DNA from: Bacteroidaceae bacterium
GTDB taxonomy: Bacteria; Bacteroidota; Bacteroidia; Bacteroidales; Bacteroidaceae
Length of the DNA: 36,491 nt
Direction of reading: 5' to 3'
Assembly: GCA_017556585.1 (NCBI GenBank)
Contig: JAFYMP010000005.1
Coordinates: forward strand, 1-36,491
Position 1 is the first letter of the stretch. Each line of letters begins with the position of its first letter. Positions 16,917 to 27,014 of this stretch are shown in pieces. A model generated the notes under the pieces. That model was not told the DNA's origin and did no database searches. It worked only from the letters and a program-made list of their open reading frames with translations. The translations under genes and the position numbers were made by a program.

Positions 16917-18482
16917 TTAAAATTCGCTTGTGAAATGGAATTTTATATGTTTAAAATCAATTTGCGCCATCTGCAACACATAACCGCTATCTGCCAGGAA
17001 AACATCTCTACCCTCTATGTCTGTTGCCATAAACTGATATTTGCGTTTCTTGAACATTGCAAGTTCTTCTTCGTCGTCGCTCTCTATCCAACAAGCTTTA
17101 TACAAGCTGGCAGGTTCCCATCTGCACAATGCATTATATTCATGTTCCAGTCTGTACTGTATTACTTCAAACTGAAGTTGTCCTACTGTACCTATCAGTT
17201 TGCGACCATTAAACTGGTTAACAAACATCTGAGCCACACCTTCGCCCATCAACTGCTCCAATCCCTTTGCCAACTGTTTTGCACGCATAGGATCGGCATT
17301 TTCAATATACTTAAACATTTCAGGAGAGAAGCTGGGCAATCCTTTGAAATGCAGATTTTCACCCTGAGTAAGTGTATCACCAATCTTAAAGTTTCCTGTG
17401 TCCGGCAAACCGATTATATCGCCCGGATATGCCTCTTCAATAGTGCTTTTACGCTGTGCCATGAACTGTGTAGGCGATGAGAAACGGAAACTCTTGCCCA
17501 ACCTTACATGATAATATGGTTCGTTACGTTGGAATCTGCCTGAACATACCTTGCAAAACGCAACCGATGAACGGTGATTTGGATCGATATTTGCAGTAAT
17601 CTTAAATATAAATCCTGTAAACTTTTGATCTTCCGGCTTCACCAGACGTTCTTCTGCTTGAGTTGGACGTGGACTTGGCGCTATCTTAACAAAGCAATCA
17701 AGAAGCTCTTTTACACCAAAATTATTTAATGCAGAGCCAAAGAATACCGGTGCCAACTGTCCATCAAGATATGCTTGATGATTAAATGGTTCATATACTC
17801 CATCTATAAGTTCCAGATCGTTACGCAACTTTTCTGCTTCGCGATCTCCTATATGCTTTTCCAGTTCCGAGCTATTAACATCAACCTCTACCTTTTCTGT
17901 AACAGTCTGTTTACTTGGAGTATAAAGATCCAGTTTTTCTTCATATATATTATACACACCCTTAAAACGTGCGCCTTTTTCTATAGGCCAACTTAAAGGA
18001 CGTACACTTATCTGGAGTTCCTCTTCTAATTCATCAAGCAGATCAAAAGGATCGTTACCCTCTCTATCCAATTTATTCACAAAGACTATAACAGGAGTAT
18101 TTCTCATTCTACAAACCGTCATCAATTTTCTGGTCTGTATCTCCACACCCTTTGCACTATCTATAACTATGATAACACTATCTACAGCAGTAAGGGTACG
18201 GAAAGTATCTTCTGCAAAATCCTGGTGACCCGGAGTATCTAAGATATTGATCTTATATCCTTCGTAATCAAACTCCATAACAGAGGTGGTAACAGAAATA
18301 CCACGTTGCTTTTCTATCTCCATCCAGTCTGATGTAGCACTCTTCTTTATTTTGTTTGATTTCACCGCACCTGCTACCTGTATCTGTCCTCCGAAAAGCA
18401 AAAGTTTTTCGGTCAATGTTGTTTTACCGGCATCCGGGTGCGACACTATTGCAAAAGTTCTCCTCCTTAAAATCTCTTCCAT
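16917..18482 (-). CDS. prfC: Peptide chain release factor 3
   Basis: RF3 is the GTPase that recycles RF1/RF2 from the ribosome after termination. The GTP-binding motifs are intact: [10 protein letters not shown] (residues 14-23), [18 protein letters not shown] and NKLD. The GTPase-catalytic His is therefore present, unlike in the EF-G2 gene of this window. The domain II/III part continues to a normal total of 521 residues. I start at ATG 18482; the longer reading frame begins with TTG at 18497. The upstream DUF4924 gene ends 11 bases before this start. Confidence 0.95.
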   Translation of the reverse strand: MEEILRRRTFAIVSHPDAGKTTLTEKLLLFGGQIQVAGAVKSNKIKKSATSDWMEIEKQRGISVTTSVMEFDYEGYKINILDTPGHQDFAEDTFRTLTAVDSVIIVIDSAKGVEIQTRKLMTVCRMRNTPVIVFVNKLDREGNDPFDLLDELEEELQISVRPLSWPIEKGARFKGVYNIYEEKLDLYTPSKQTVTEKVEVDVNSSELEKHIGDREAEKLRNDLELIDGVYEPFNHQAYLDGQLAPVFFGSALNNFGVKELLDCFVKIAPSPRPTQAEERLVKPEDQKFTGFIFKITANIDPNHRSSVAFCKVCSGRFQRNEPYYHVRLGKSFRFSSPTQFMAQRKSTIEEAYPGDIIGLPDTGNFKIGDTLTQGENLHFKGLPSFSPEMFKYIENADPMRAKQLAKGLEQLMGEGVAQMFVNQFNGRKLIGTVGQLQFEVIQYRLEHEYNALCRWEPASLYKACWIESDDEEELAMFKKRKYQFMATDIEGRDVFLADSGYVLQMAQIDFKHIKFHFTSEF

Positions 18483-18493
18483 AAAAATATCTA

Positions 18494-19042
18494 TCAATCT
18501 TCTAAATCCAAATCGCCTACTCTCTCTTTGTTATAATAATCGGACAACAGAGCCAATAATCTTGACACTCCATTGACTGCCAGAGTTGTTGATTCCGATA
18601 CTGCAATATTCTGCAATCTCAACAACAGGACTCCGTACAACATATCAAAGCAATCACGAAGTTCTTCTGTATCGGTTCTATTATTCTTACTACGAAATTC
18701 CACTATAAACGGTAACACCTTATAATATAAGTCCCTATAGTTTTCGGTCTTTGACGATTTTAACAATCTGTTATGTAAATCGGTCAGAAAGACCAATACG
18801 TTTTCGTTTATCTGAAGATGTCCCGACTTTTTTTTGTCTTCGGACAACATCATATTTATCAAATCCTGAAACCATTCCCGCCATTCGTTTTTGTCATCTT
18901 CTGAACGGTCACAGTTTCTTATCAACATACTATCCAATTTGTCAATATCAAATCCGACTGCACGCATAATATCCTCCATCTGCCACATATAGAGCAGATA
19001 TTCAGAAATACTTTTTTCTCTTAATTCTCTGGATACAAACAT
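18494..19042 (-). CDS. DUF4924-family protein
   Basis: This is a predicted cytoplasmic, largely helical protein of 182 residues with no signal peptide or membrane segment. The opening [28 protein letters not shown] and the mid-protein pattern [16 protein letters not shown] are characteristic of the Bacteroidales family DUF4924. Its function is unknown. It is wedged between a LysE-type exporter gene (one base away) and prfC, so it is expressed with them. Confidence 0.8.
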   Translation of the reverse strand: MFVSRELREKSISEYLLYMWQMEDIMRAVGFDIDKLDSMLIRNCDRSEDDKNEWREWFQDLINMMLSEDKKKSGHLQINENVLVFLTDLHNRLLKSSKTENYRDLYYKVLPFIVEFRSKNNRTDTEELRDCFDMLYGVLLLRLQNIAVSESTTLAVNGVSRLLALLSDYYNKERVGDLDLED

Positions 19043-19043
19043 A

Positions 19044-19712
19044 TTAAATAGTTACAACTGTATATACAAACCAGACTACCGAAGCCACTATCAGAACGCA
19101 GCCCAATATTCTGTTTATCATCCAAATACCTCGCAAATCAAATCTGTTTCTTAACTTGTTAATAAGAAAAGATAAGAAGAGCCACCAGCATACATCACCA
19201 CCTATTACCGAAGCAAAAGCTACAAATTTCTTAACCCCTTCAAATTCACTGATAGGAAAAGAGAAATAGGCAAACATACCTATATATATAAATACCACTA
19301 ATGGATTTGCTATTGCTACCAGGAAACCGGATCCTGTGTAGGATAACAGAGAGTCGTCTTTTTGTTTGGTCTGTTTTTGTTTAGCAAGCGGATTATTACG
19401 TATAGTGTATATACCAAATATCAGCAACAATGCACAACCAACCAATTTTACTATCAAAAAAGTTTGTTTCTCCTGCAAGAAATCCATAACCAATGAGAGA
19501 CCGAATGATGTACACAACACATATAATGTATCGCTGAACGTAATTCCCAAACCGGTCATAAATCCTTTGGCTCTACCTTTATTCAGGGTACGCTGTATGC
19601 ACAATACGCCCGAAGGCCCTGTTGGAGCAGCAGCAAGCACCCCTATTACAAAGCCTTTTAAGATAACTTCTACTATGGAGAAATCGAACGGAGAAGCAAA
19701 AAGATGAGTCAT
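19044..19712 (-). CDS. LysE/RhtB-family amino acid exporter
   Basis: This is an inner-membrane protein of 222 residues with about six hydrophobic helices. The N-terminal signature APTGPSGVLCIQRTLNKGRAKGFMTGLGI is the LysE-family motif (GP..... G...G...G.G). Members export amino acids such as lysine, arginine, threonine or homoserine; the substrate cannot be inferred. It is five bases from the DUF5723 gene and one from DUF4924. Confidence 0.85.
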   Translation of the reverse strand: MTHLFASPFDFSIVEVILKGFVIGVLAAAPTGPSGVLCIQRTLNKGRAKGFMTGLGITFSDTLYVLCTSFGLSLVMDFLQEKQTFLIVKLVGCALLLIFGIYTIRNNPLAKQKQTKQKDDSLLSYTGSGFLVAIANPLVVFIYIGMFAYFSFPISEFEGVKKFVAFASVIGGDVCWWLFLSFLINKLRNRFDLRGIWMINRILGCVLIVASVVWFVYTVVTI

Positions 19713-19717
19713 AAAAA

Positions 19718-21118
19718 TTAATATAGACGCTTACCTACCGGAATTTTTATACCCATCAAAATATTCGTGCCAAATTCGCTCACAGGAATCATCTGCGGAT
19801 TCAATGTAGCCTTTATACCATCGCTAGCAAGGAATAAGTTAAAACCTGCAGGATGCAGATTCACAACAAATCCAAGTACAGTTCCATAGGTTGATGTAAA
19901 CGCTACGTTACCCGACAGATCGAACCATCTGGTTGGTGAAAGTACTAAAGATGTTCTTGATTCTGTATATTTGCGTAAGCCCATACGATATGTAAAAAGT
20001 TCTCCTACTGAAATCCAATCAGCAAACGGCAAAGTATATTCCGCACCTACTCTGACTGTTGCTCCAATATTGATCTTCTGCGTTTCCGATGGTGCCTCAT
20101 ATAGCTTAATCATATTCTGAAAATCGTCTTCGAACTGACCAATTTCATCGATTTCGTCGTCGTGACCGCCTAACACATCGTAACTGTCAAAACCATCAAA
20201 TACAATATCCTGATTTTTGGTTTTACCTACCACCATATCCTTCCACGTAATTCCACCTATATCTGTTACAGAAGCAGAAACAGAAAGACCATCTACCAGA
20301 TCACTCATGTCGTAAAGAGCACCCATATCGAAAGCAAATCCTGTGCTTGATGCCCCCTGATACAACACCTCTGCTTCAATCTCTTCTATTTCACCTTCTT
20401 CAGAAGTGATTTTTGTAATAGTTACACCTGTAGCCGTTGCACGCATTTCAACATTTGCATTAACCACCCAGCTCTGTTCAGATACATTTGCCTTAAGCTG
20501 ATTAATATTTGCATCAGCATAAGCAACACCTGTCAGGAATTTCAGTTTTGCACCTACAGTAAGATTATCGGTTATTTTATGAGAGTGTCCTAATGAGGTC
20601 TCCAGATAGGTTACACTATTAACATTTACATCTTCTATCAGATAATTACCATCTGACAAACTTGCTTTCATAAAACCAAACATCTGCTGTGGAATAGAGA
20701 TAGTCTCTCTATTTTTCATTGACATTGAGATAGTGTTAAAGCCGCCAAAAGCTTTAAATCCCAAAGTAAGAAGTTCCATATCCAGAGCCATATCTATTTG
20801 AGACACGTCCGGCAAGGATTGCATAAACCTGTTTTTGTCTATTTCGCTACTCATAAAAGTGGTAAGCATACCCGGATTTGTTTTTGATTCGTACAGGAAA
20901 TTAGACAATCCCACATTACTGTTTAAAGTTAAAGAATAACCGCCTAATACCGGTAGTGAAATATATCCACGTTCAGGAGTCAGTGCAGGATTCAAAAGAT
21001 GTTTATCAAAAGAACCATCTATAAAATAACTTGAATTTATGGTCTGTGCCACTGAAGATGCAGCTACTACAAAACCCAATATTACTGATAAGCCTATTTT
21101 TATACTATTTTTCTTCAT
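19718..21118 (-). CDS. DUF5723-family exported protein, likely outer-membrane
   Basis: This is a 466-residue protein with a clear signal peptide (residues 1 to about 25, ending VAAASSVAQ-like before TINSSYF). The mature protein opens with SYFIDGSFDKHLLNPALTPERGYISLPVLGGY, which matches the DUF5723 family of Bacteroidota. The rest alternates short beta-strands and glycine-rich turns, including a LTVGAKLKFLTG segment typical of PorP/OmpP1-like barrel proteins, so an outer-membrane beta-barrel is likely. An acidic stretch (DDEIDEIGQFEDDF, about residues 322-335) probably forms a loop. It is ten bases downstream of the giant lipoprotein gene, suggesting the two act together. Function unknown. Confidence 0.78.
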   Translation of the reverse strand: MKKNSIKIGLSVILGFVVAASSVAQTINSSYFIDGSFDKHLLNPALTPERGYISLPVLGGYSLTLNSNVGLSNFLYESKTNPGMLTTFMSSEIDKNRFMQSLPDVSQIDMALDMELLTLGFKAFGGFNTISMSMKNRETISIPQQMFGFMKASLSDGNYLIEDVNVNSVTYLETSLGHSHKITDNLTVGAKLKFLTGVAYADANINQLKANVSEQSWVVNANVEMRATATGVTITKITSEEGEIEEIEAEVLYQGASSTGFAFDMGALYDMSDLVDGLSVSASVTDIGGITWKDMVVGKTKNQDIVFDGFDSYDVLGGHDDEIDEIGQFEDDFQNMIKLYEAPSETQKINIGATVRVGAEYTLPFADWISVGELFTYRMGLRKYTESRTSLVLSPTRWFDLSGNVAFTSTYGTVLGFVVNLHPAGFNLFLASDGIKATLNPQMIPVSEFGTNILMGIKIPVGKRLY

Positions 21119-21128
21119 AATCAGTCAA

Positions 21129-24100
21129 TTATTTGTTGTCAGTTAAATCTAATGCCACACCCTGTGGTAGTTGTAATACAACATCTTTAACATATATGTA
21201 CTGAGTACTACGCAATTCAGATTGCTTATCCTGCTGCGATACACATTCTGCTTTGATAACCAATCCGTCAAGCACATTTATCATACCCTCTTCTATATCT
21301 ATTTCCAATACTAAATCAGATACAGATGGATTATCTTCCGAACCCGGTTCAAGCGTAATCTCTTCTACAGTCACACCATTCTGAATTGGGTTACCATTTA
21401 TATCCAGAGGCACAGCTGTAACATTTACACCTAACGGAAGTGTACTTTCCACTTTCGCCTTTAATCTGACATTCAAGCCATCTACTATATCTGAAATTTC
21501 AGAGAAGATATCTTTTTGCAAATCAGATATTGTATCTGAATACTCTATGAAGAGATTATCAAATACTAATGGCACTTCTACTGCAAAATCTGCATTAACA
21601 GCAAGTTCGCGCGACAAATCTGCATAATGATATTGAGCAGGATCTGTCATTGAAGTATCTGCTTGAGCTATCAAACTAAATATAACCGAATCCGGTATAG
21701 TTGACAACAATTCCGGCAGACGACTTATCTTAACGTATATTGAATCAGCCATAACAGATTCTCTATCTTCATTCTTCTGGAATATGATAGTTGTAGTCTG
21801 TTTCTCTTCATCTCTTGGACAGGCAGGAATAATTACCTTACCCATATCAGGAGCAATATTTTCTGCTATAAATGAACCATCTTTCTTCTTGGAATTCAGA
21901 TTGATATCCAATTCAATAGGAATAGAGAAATTGGTTGTGATATTTACAGATATCTGCGGATCTGATAATGAGAGATTGTTATTATCGTTTTGCAGGAATG
22001 ACAATTCATCACCTAAATCTAATGCTATAGCTTCGTTAACAGGGTCTATCTCCGGATAAACCTTACCTGTAAACGATTTAACTACAATTCTACCAATATT
22101 TACTGATGGAGTAATCTTAATATCCTGCAGTTCACTGCTTGAAATCTCTTGGTTGACAACCTTAACAGCTCCACTGAATTTAACTTGTTGATCTTTTAGT
22201 ACCAATCTGTTCTTTCCATCTACATTTTGTGTATAAAGCGGATTTGCAAAATCAAATCCTTCTACTGCAATACCGCTTATTACAAAGCCCTTACCGCCCG
22301 ATACCAGTTCTTCTTTTGTAAGATTGCCATTGATTCTTACACCATTCTGCAATAGTTCTATTCTGCTATCATCGCCTGTATAACTCAATTCAATGAAATC
22401 AGGGAATTCAAGAACAAAATTATCCAGTAAAATATTATCAATGGTTGTAGGAATGCCATCAAACTGCATTGCAACATCTATAGTTGAACTATTTTCCAGT
22501 TCAATATTCTTAACCATCAATAACAAATCGTCTATCTCTTCATCAATATTGATAGCTGTACTATCTTCCAGTTCGGAAGCAATAACATCTGTCACCACAT
22601 TGGCATTTTCTATAGCCAATTCGCCCCACATTGTTATTGTAACATCCTGTGAAGATAGTTTTTCAACATCACTCAAGCCTATATTATCAGCTTTACCAAT
22701 AAAGATTTCACCACCATAATTTACTTGGTCGTCTATTGTAATTTTACCATCTACTATAGATTTATCTGAAATATTTATTCTCTTTGGTTTTAGCATTATA
22801 GTATTGCCTATAATCTTTGAAGGATTTAGTACAAATCTATTATTGTCATCTATGTTTGCAATAAGATTACCCTGTTCATCTACACAACCACCCGCAAATT
22901 CAAACATATCAGGAAGCTGTATATAGAAACCGCCTTGCGCTTCATCAAATGAGAATGGATCTAAATCCAATGCTGAAATCTGTAGCTTTATAAAGCTCTC
23001 ATCTTCAATGAAAGTAATGTCATTTATCTTTGAGATATCTTCAAGGCCATCTACTTCTGCATCTATTGTTACAACATTATCGTCAAGTTCAATCTGTTTT
23101 GCTTTTGTAGAGACAGTAAGATCCTTAAGAGCAAGTTTCTCTTCAAGTCCCATTGTCATATCAAGAGACTCCTTACCTATCAAGTATGGCTGTCCCTTTA
23201 CAACAAAAGTCATATTGTATTTAATTTCACCCGAATATGTCATTGTGGTTTCAGAACCAGCATCTACCCCTCTGTTCAGATTCATCTGCTTTAAATAAAA
23301 GCTTAATGGCAGATTTGTAGGCTTATTAGGATCTACCAATGTTCCTAACAGATTCACATAGAGAGAATCCTGTTCCGGCATCTGCAATTCAAAGATATGA
23401 CCATCTTTTATTGAAACATATTTGTCAAGTTCATATAGTGGATCTTTTTCCAGCACAATCTCATCAGGAAATTCAACAGATAGCTTCTTTACATTGTAGT
23501 AAGGATCTATGAAAAGAGCGTCAACCTGTTTTAGATTAACATCAAATTCTATCAGTTGACCTTTATCTGTATTCGGATTCTTGTCGTCAGCAAAATATAT
23601 GGTGTTGATAGTCTCTACATCTTTTGGGAACTGATTATACTGAAAATCAAAGCTAACAGATGTTTCAGGAATTTGAACCTCAAACTCTACACGTGGCAGA
23701 ACAAAGTCTGAACCTTCAACCGTAATTATTTCATCAACATGTACCGTGTAGTCAATTCCCGGTACCTCATAATCGAACTTTATAGGCAATTCAAAATCTT
23801 CAAAAGTGCCTTGTGGAGTAATATTTGGAGTCTCAACTTCAAATATTGTATCTATTGTAACGTTATACCCTAATGCGTTCACACTCTTTTGGAACGGTAT
23901 CTTCAGAATCTCCGGCAGACCTTCTACTTCCAAAGGATTGTTGTTTTGCGATTTGCTAAACATAGGAAGCGATTCGTTTATCGTTTCCAAATCTATTTCA
24001 TCAATATCTACACTGAAAGTCTCTTCTGTTCTGTCCAGTTTTACGTTCTCCGGTGTGGGATCTTCAAAAGAAATTTCAATAGGATCTATTTCAGGATTGT

Positions 24101-24410
24101 CTATATCAAAGCTGATTTCATCCACATCGATGGTAATTTTGTCCACGCTGTCTTTTAACGATATACCATACAGCGAACCATCCAATTTTTGTATCAAAGC
24201 ATCAGGATCATTTACATCCACTTCTATCAAAGAATCCAGATAGATTTTGCTCAAATTTCCCAACGGTAAAGAAATACCGGACGGTGCAAGGTGCATATCC
24301 AGTTTTACTTCCTTATTCAGGTCAAGTTCTTCGGTTGAAGAGACACAAGAAACCAAACCCGCTACAGAGGCAATACAAATGCCAAGCAAAAGATTATAAC
24401 GACTTTTCAT
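21129..24410 (-). CDS. Very large acidic lipoprotein with degenerate repeats, unknown function
   Basis: This is a 1093-residue secreted protein that I cannot assign to a named family. The signal peptide MKSRYNLLLGICIASVAGLVSC ends in a good lipobox (LVSC, Cys22). The mature protein is rich in Asp, Glu, Ile and Leu, with very few cysteines, and looks entirely beta-stranded. A motif of the form L-x-(F/L)-P-(D/Q) followed by hydrophobic strands recurs near residues 311, 495, 667 and 1078, suggesting modules of roughly 170-200 residues. The start at ATG 24410 fits the signal peptide; the longer TTG frame does not. It opens a long operon and is directly followed by the DUF5723 gene. Confidence 0.8.
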   Translation of the reverse strand: MKSRYNLLLGICIASVAGLVSCVSSTEELDLNKEVKLDMHLAPSGISLPLGNLSKIYLDSLIEVDVNDPDALIQKLDGSLYGISLKDSVDKITIDVDEISFDIDNPEIDPIEISFEDPTPENVKLDRTEETFSVDIDEIDLETINESLPMFSKSQNNNPLEVEGLPEILKIPFQKSVNALGYNVTIDTIFEVETPNITPQGTFEDFELPIKFDYEVPGIDYTVHVDEIITVEGSDFVLPRVEFEVQIPETSVSFDFQYNQFPKDVETINTIYFADDKNPNTDKGQLIEFDVNLKQVDALFIDPYYNVKKLSVEFPDEIVLEKDPLYELDKYVSIKDGHIFELQMPEQDSLYVNLLGTLVDPNKPTNLPLSFYLKQMNLNRGVDAGSETTMTYSGEIKYNMTFVVKGQPYLIGKESLDMTMGLEEKLALKDLTVSTKAKQIELDDNVVTIDAEVDGLEDISKINDITFIEDESFIKLQISALDLDPFSFDEAQGGFYIQLPDMFEFAGGCVDEQGNLIANIDDNNRFVLNPSKIIGNTIMLKPKRINISDKSIVDGKITIDDQVNYGGEIFIGKADNIGLSDVEKLSSQDVTITMWGELAIENANVVTDVIASELEDSTAINIDEEIDDLLLMVKNIELENSSTIDVAMQFDGIPTTIDNILLDNFVLEFPDFIELSYTGDDSRIELLQNGVRINGNLTKEELVSGGKGFVISGIAVEGFDFANPLYTQNVDGKNRLVLKDQQVKFSGAVKVVNQEISSSELQDIKITPSVNIGRIVVKSFTGKVYPEIDPVNEAIALDLGDELSFLQNDNNNLSLSDPQISVNITTNFSIPIELDINLNSKKKDGSFIAENIAPDMGKVIIPACPRDEEKQTTTIIFQKNEDRESVMADSIYVKISRLPELLSTIPDSVIFSLIAQADTSMTDPAQYHYADLSRELAVNADFAVEVPLVFDNLFIEYSDTISDLQKDIFSEISDIVDGLNVRLKAKVESTLPLGVNVTAVPLDINGNPIQNGVTVEEITLEPGSEDNPSVSDLVLEIDIEEGMINVLDGLVIKAECVSQQDKQSELRSTQYIYVKDVVLQLPQGVALDLTDNK

Positions 24411-24434
24411 TATTGATGATATTATTACAAAATG

Positions 24435-24466
24435 CAAAGTTAAAATATATAAATGCAAAATTCAAC
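24435..24466 (-). promoter_or_regulatory. Promoter of the large lipoprotein operon
   Basis: On the minus strand TAACTTTG (24435-24442) is a perfect -7 element, with GTTG (24463-24466) 20 bases upstream as a 3-of-4 match to the -33 box. It lies 24 bases before the ATG. This is the likely main promoter of the run down to fmt. Confidence 0.6.
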
Positions 24467-24482
24467 TTTTTCCGGTATTTGA

Positions 24483-25133
24483 TTAACAAATAGTTCCATA
24501 GGTCTGAATCCAGACTAACACTACGTTATCAAAAATCAGATAATTCAGAGTATATTGCAGATTTGCATCAAACAGTATCCGAGCAGTCAATGTTCCACTT
24601 TCTGCAAGAGAAAATGGGGCAATCCTTATGGTTTTTCTAAAGTCAGCCACCGGACTGCCTATAACTTTATACAACGCCTCTTTGGCTGACCAACAGATTG
24701 TAGATATCTTAGGATCTGCATCTTGCATAAGTTCTGAAAACTCTTCTGTTCCCATAAAACGTTTAGCCACCTTTATGGTTTTATCCGATATAGGTTCTAT
24801 ATCTATCCCCACTGAATTCTGTACAGGAGCTATTATTACAGCCACAAAACCTTTAGTATGCGATATACTGACACCATACTTTCCGTTGTTTAACACAGGT
24901 TTGCCCGATTGTTCGTATGCAATACTTATGTTTTCGGTAGGTAACAGAGTATGTAACAGCACCCTAACTGCAATTTTTTCAATGAGTCTTTGATTGTTGA
25001 TATTGCTTTCTGACAACTGCAAAATCTCTTTATCGTTCGGATAGAAAGACAACAAGGTGTCCAGAGTTTCTTCAATTTTCCAAACTCCTAACACAACACC
25101 TTCTTTACATTCTATTCTTTTGTAAAGAGCCAT
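24483..25133 (-). CDS. 4'-phosphopantetheinyl transferase (Sfp type)
   Basis: This enzyme transfers the phosphopantetheine arm from CoA to acyl or peptidyl carrier proteins. The magnesium-binding motif is VGIDIE (Asp111, Glu113) and the second signature is WSAKEALYK (Trp148, Lys151, Glu152). The length of 216 residues fits the Sfp/Sfp-like group rather than the short AcpS. No polyketide or nonribosomal peptide genes are nearby, so the natural carrier may be the fatty-acid ACP or a distant cluster. It follows gldE by 16 bases. Confidence 0.87.
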   Translation of the reverse strand: MALYKRIECKEGVVLGVWKIEETLDTLLSFYPNDKEILQLSESNINNQRLIEKIAVRVLLHTLLPTENISIAYEQSGKPVLNNGKYGVSISHTKGFVAVIIAPVQNSVGIDIEPISDKTIKVAKRFMGTEEFSELMQDADPKISTICWSAKEALYKVIGSPVADFRKTIRIAPFSLAESGTLTARILFDANLQYTLNYLIFDNVVLVWIQTYGTIC

Positions 25134-25149
25134 AAAAAAAAACGTTAGA

Positions 25150-26448
25150 TTACCTCTTTTTAATTTCCACCTGAATACGGGCTATTCTTCTATCCTTCTT
25201 TTCTATCACCTTAAAGGCTATTTGTTTACATTTCAACTCTTCGCCCTTACGTGGAAAATCGCCCTTCATCTCCAACAACCAACCTGCCAAAGTATCGGCT
25301 TCGCCCATATCATCCAGATAATCCTGTTCATCCAGATCTACCACCTTAAAGAATTCAGACAGAGGTATTTTACCATCAAAAACAAACCTATTTTCGTCCA
25401 ATTCTATAAACAGAGAATCGTCTTCGTCAAATTCGTCGTTAATTTCGCCAAGAATCTCCTCAATAACATCTTCCAATGTTACCAATCCGGAAGTTCCTCC
25501 AAATTCATCAACTACTATTGCAATATGAATCCTGCCTGTTTGGAAATCGTGTAACAAATCATCAATTTTTTTAGACTCCGGCACAAAAAAAGCAGGGCGA
25601 ATAAGCGATTGCCATCTAAAATTGTCACCTTTTTCTAAATAAGGTATAAGGTCTTTTATATAAAGTACACCTTTTATATTATCTGAAGTACCTGAATAAA
25701 CCGGGACTCTGGAATAGATATTTTCTGCTATACATTTCATAACATCAGCAAACGATGATTTAATGTCAAGCATTACCATATCAAGACGAGAGGTCATTAT
25801 ATCCACTACCGTTTCGTCACCAAAACGGATTACACCTTCAAGCATCTCCTGTTCTTCATGAATATCTTCTGAATCTGTCAACTCAAGAGCATGTTCCAAT
25901 TCATCTACCGATATATTGTACTTCTTTTTTTTCACCAATTTGTCTGCCAGCACATTAGACTTCATCAAAAGAGATGAAAGCGGCTTTAGTACAACTACAA
26001 GAATAGATAATATAGAAGACGCCCTTCTAGTAAACGACAAAGAGTTGTGAGAAGCATAAAGTTTTGGAATAATCTCACCAAAGAGCAATAAAACAAAGGT
26101 AAGAAGTACTGTCAATACCACAAACTCCAACCATTTGGACGCACCAAAATCAATCATCTGAGCAAAAGACAAATCCAGCAACAAAATTATGGCCACATTA
26201 ACCAGGTTATTAGCAATAAGTATAGTTGCCAGCAACCTTTCTGAATCGCCCATCAGATTATCCACTTTTCTATCTGCATTAAACTCTCCACGTTTGATAA
26301 CTCTTATATCTTCCGGCGACATGGAAAAAAAAGCTATTTCCGAAGCCGACACAAAAGCAGACATCATCAATAAGAATAGGGCCGTTACCATTGCGATAAC
26401 GGTCCCAACCGTAGGAGTTTCGAATGTGATACTCATTAAACTATCCAT
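25150..26448 (-). CDS. gldE: GldE-like CNNM/CBS/CorC membrane protein
   Basis: This is a hemolysin-C-like transporter-associated protein of 432 residues. It has an N-terminal CNNM domain with three to four membrane helices (about 10-160), a CBS pair (about 205-330) and a C-terminal CorC/HlyC domain containing GGTSGLVTLEDVIEEILGEI before it. In Bacteroidota this family is annotated as gliding motility-associated GldE, but it is found in non-gliding gut species as well; relatives function in Mg2+/Co2+ handling. The ATG at 26448 is preceded by CGGAGG six bases upstream, an unusually good Shine-Dalgarno match for this phylum, and this decides the start over a TTG at 26454. Confidence 0.87.
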   Translation of the reverse strand: MDSLMSITFETPTVGTVIAMVTALFLLMMSAFVSASEIAFFSMSPEDIRVIKRGEFNADRKVDNLMGDSERLLATILIANNLVNVAIILLLDLSFAQMIDFGASKWLEFVVLTVLLTFVLLLFGEIIPKLYASHNSLSFTRRASSILSILVVVLKPLSSLLMKSNVLADKLVKKKKYNISVDELEHALELTDSEDIHEEQEMLEGVIRFGDETVVDIMTSRLDMVMLDIKSSFADVMKCIAENIYSRVPVYSGTSDNIKGVLYIKDLIPYLEKGDNFRWQSLIRPAFFVPESKKIDDLLHDFQTGRIHIAIVVDEFGGTSGLVTLEDVIEEILGEINDEFDEDDSLFIELDENRFVFDGKIPLSEFFKVVDLDEQDYLDDMGEADTLAGWLLEMKGDFPRKGEELKCKQIAFKVIEKKDRRIARIQVEIKKR

Positions 26449-26471
26449 TTCCAACCTCCGTATTCTTTAAT

Positions 26472-26894
26472 TCAGAATGGCAATCCCGATTCCGACTTAG
26501 GCGGCACCTGCGATTCAGGATTAACTGCCTGCGCGGAAACATCTTGTTGTTTTTGCTGTCCTCTTGATGATAACATCTCAAAAGAATCAACAAAGATTTC
26601 TGTTACATAACGTTTAACACCATTCTGGTCATCATAATTACGATACCTGATAGCGCCTTCCACATAGAGTTTATCACCTTTGTGAACGTATTTTTCTACA
26701 GTTTCAGCCAATCCGCGCCAAAAGACCAAATTGTGCCATTCTGTTCTCTCCGGTACCTGGGTACCGTTCTGTAACGTATATGCACGATCTGTTGTAGCAA
26801 GTGTAATATTTGCCACACACACGTGATTATCCAAATATCTTACATCTGGATCTTTACCAACGTTACCAATCAATGTTACTTTGTTTACTGACAT
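26472..26894 (-). CDS. ssb: Single-stranded DNA-binding protein
   Basis: SSB coats single-stranded DNA during replication and repair. The OB fold (residues 1 to about 108) begins MSVNKVTLIGNVGKDPDVRY and includes TEWHNLVFWRGLAETVEKYVHKGDKLYVEGAIRYR. A short Gln/Ser-rich linker leads to the C-terminal tip SGLPF, a version of the protein-interaction tail with fewer acidic residues than the enterobacterial DDDIPF. The length is 140 residues. It is the first gene of an ssb-gldE-PPTase unit and divergent from the HU gene. Confidence 0.95.
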   Translation of the reverse strand: MSVNKVTLIGNVGKDPDVRYLDNHVCVANITLATTDRAYTLQNGTQVPERTEWHNLVFWRGLAETVEKYVHKGDKLYVEGAIRYRNYDDQNGVKRYVTEIFVDSFEMLSSRGQQKQQDVSAQAVNPESQVPPKSESGLPF

Positions 26895-26924
26895 AATATT
26901 TTGGTATTAAAAAATTACAAATGC

Positions 26925-26932
26925 AAATATAG
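26925..26932 (-). promoter_or_regulatory. -7 promoter element of ssb
   Basis: TATATTTG on the minus strand matches TAnnTTTG perfectly, 30 bases before the ssb ATG. No -33 TTTG was found at 19-21 bases. Confidence 0.5.
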
Positions 26933-27014
26933 TACATAATTTTAATAATGTGTCATAACTTTTGAATATTAAGAGCTCTGAAAGATTATTTCGCATAAAA
27001 TCTTAAAAATAAAA

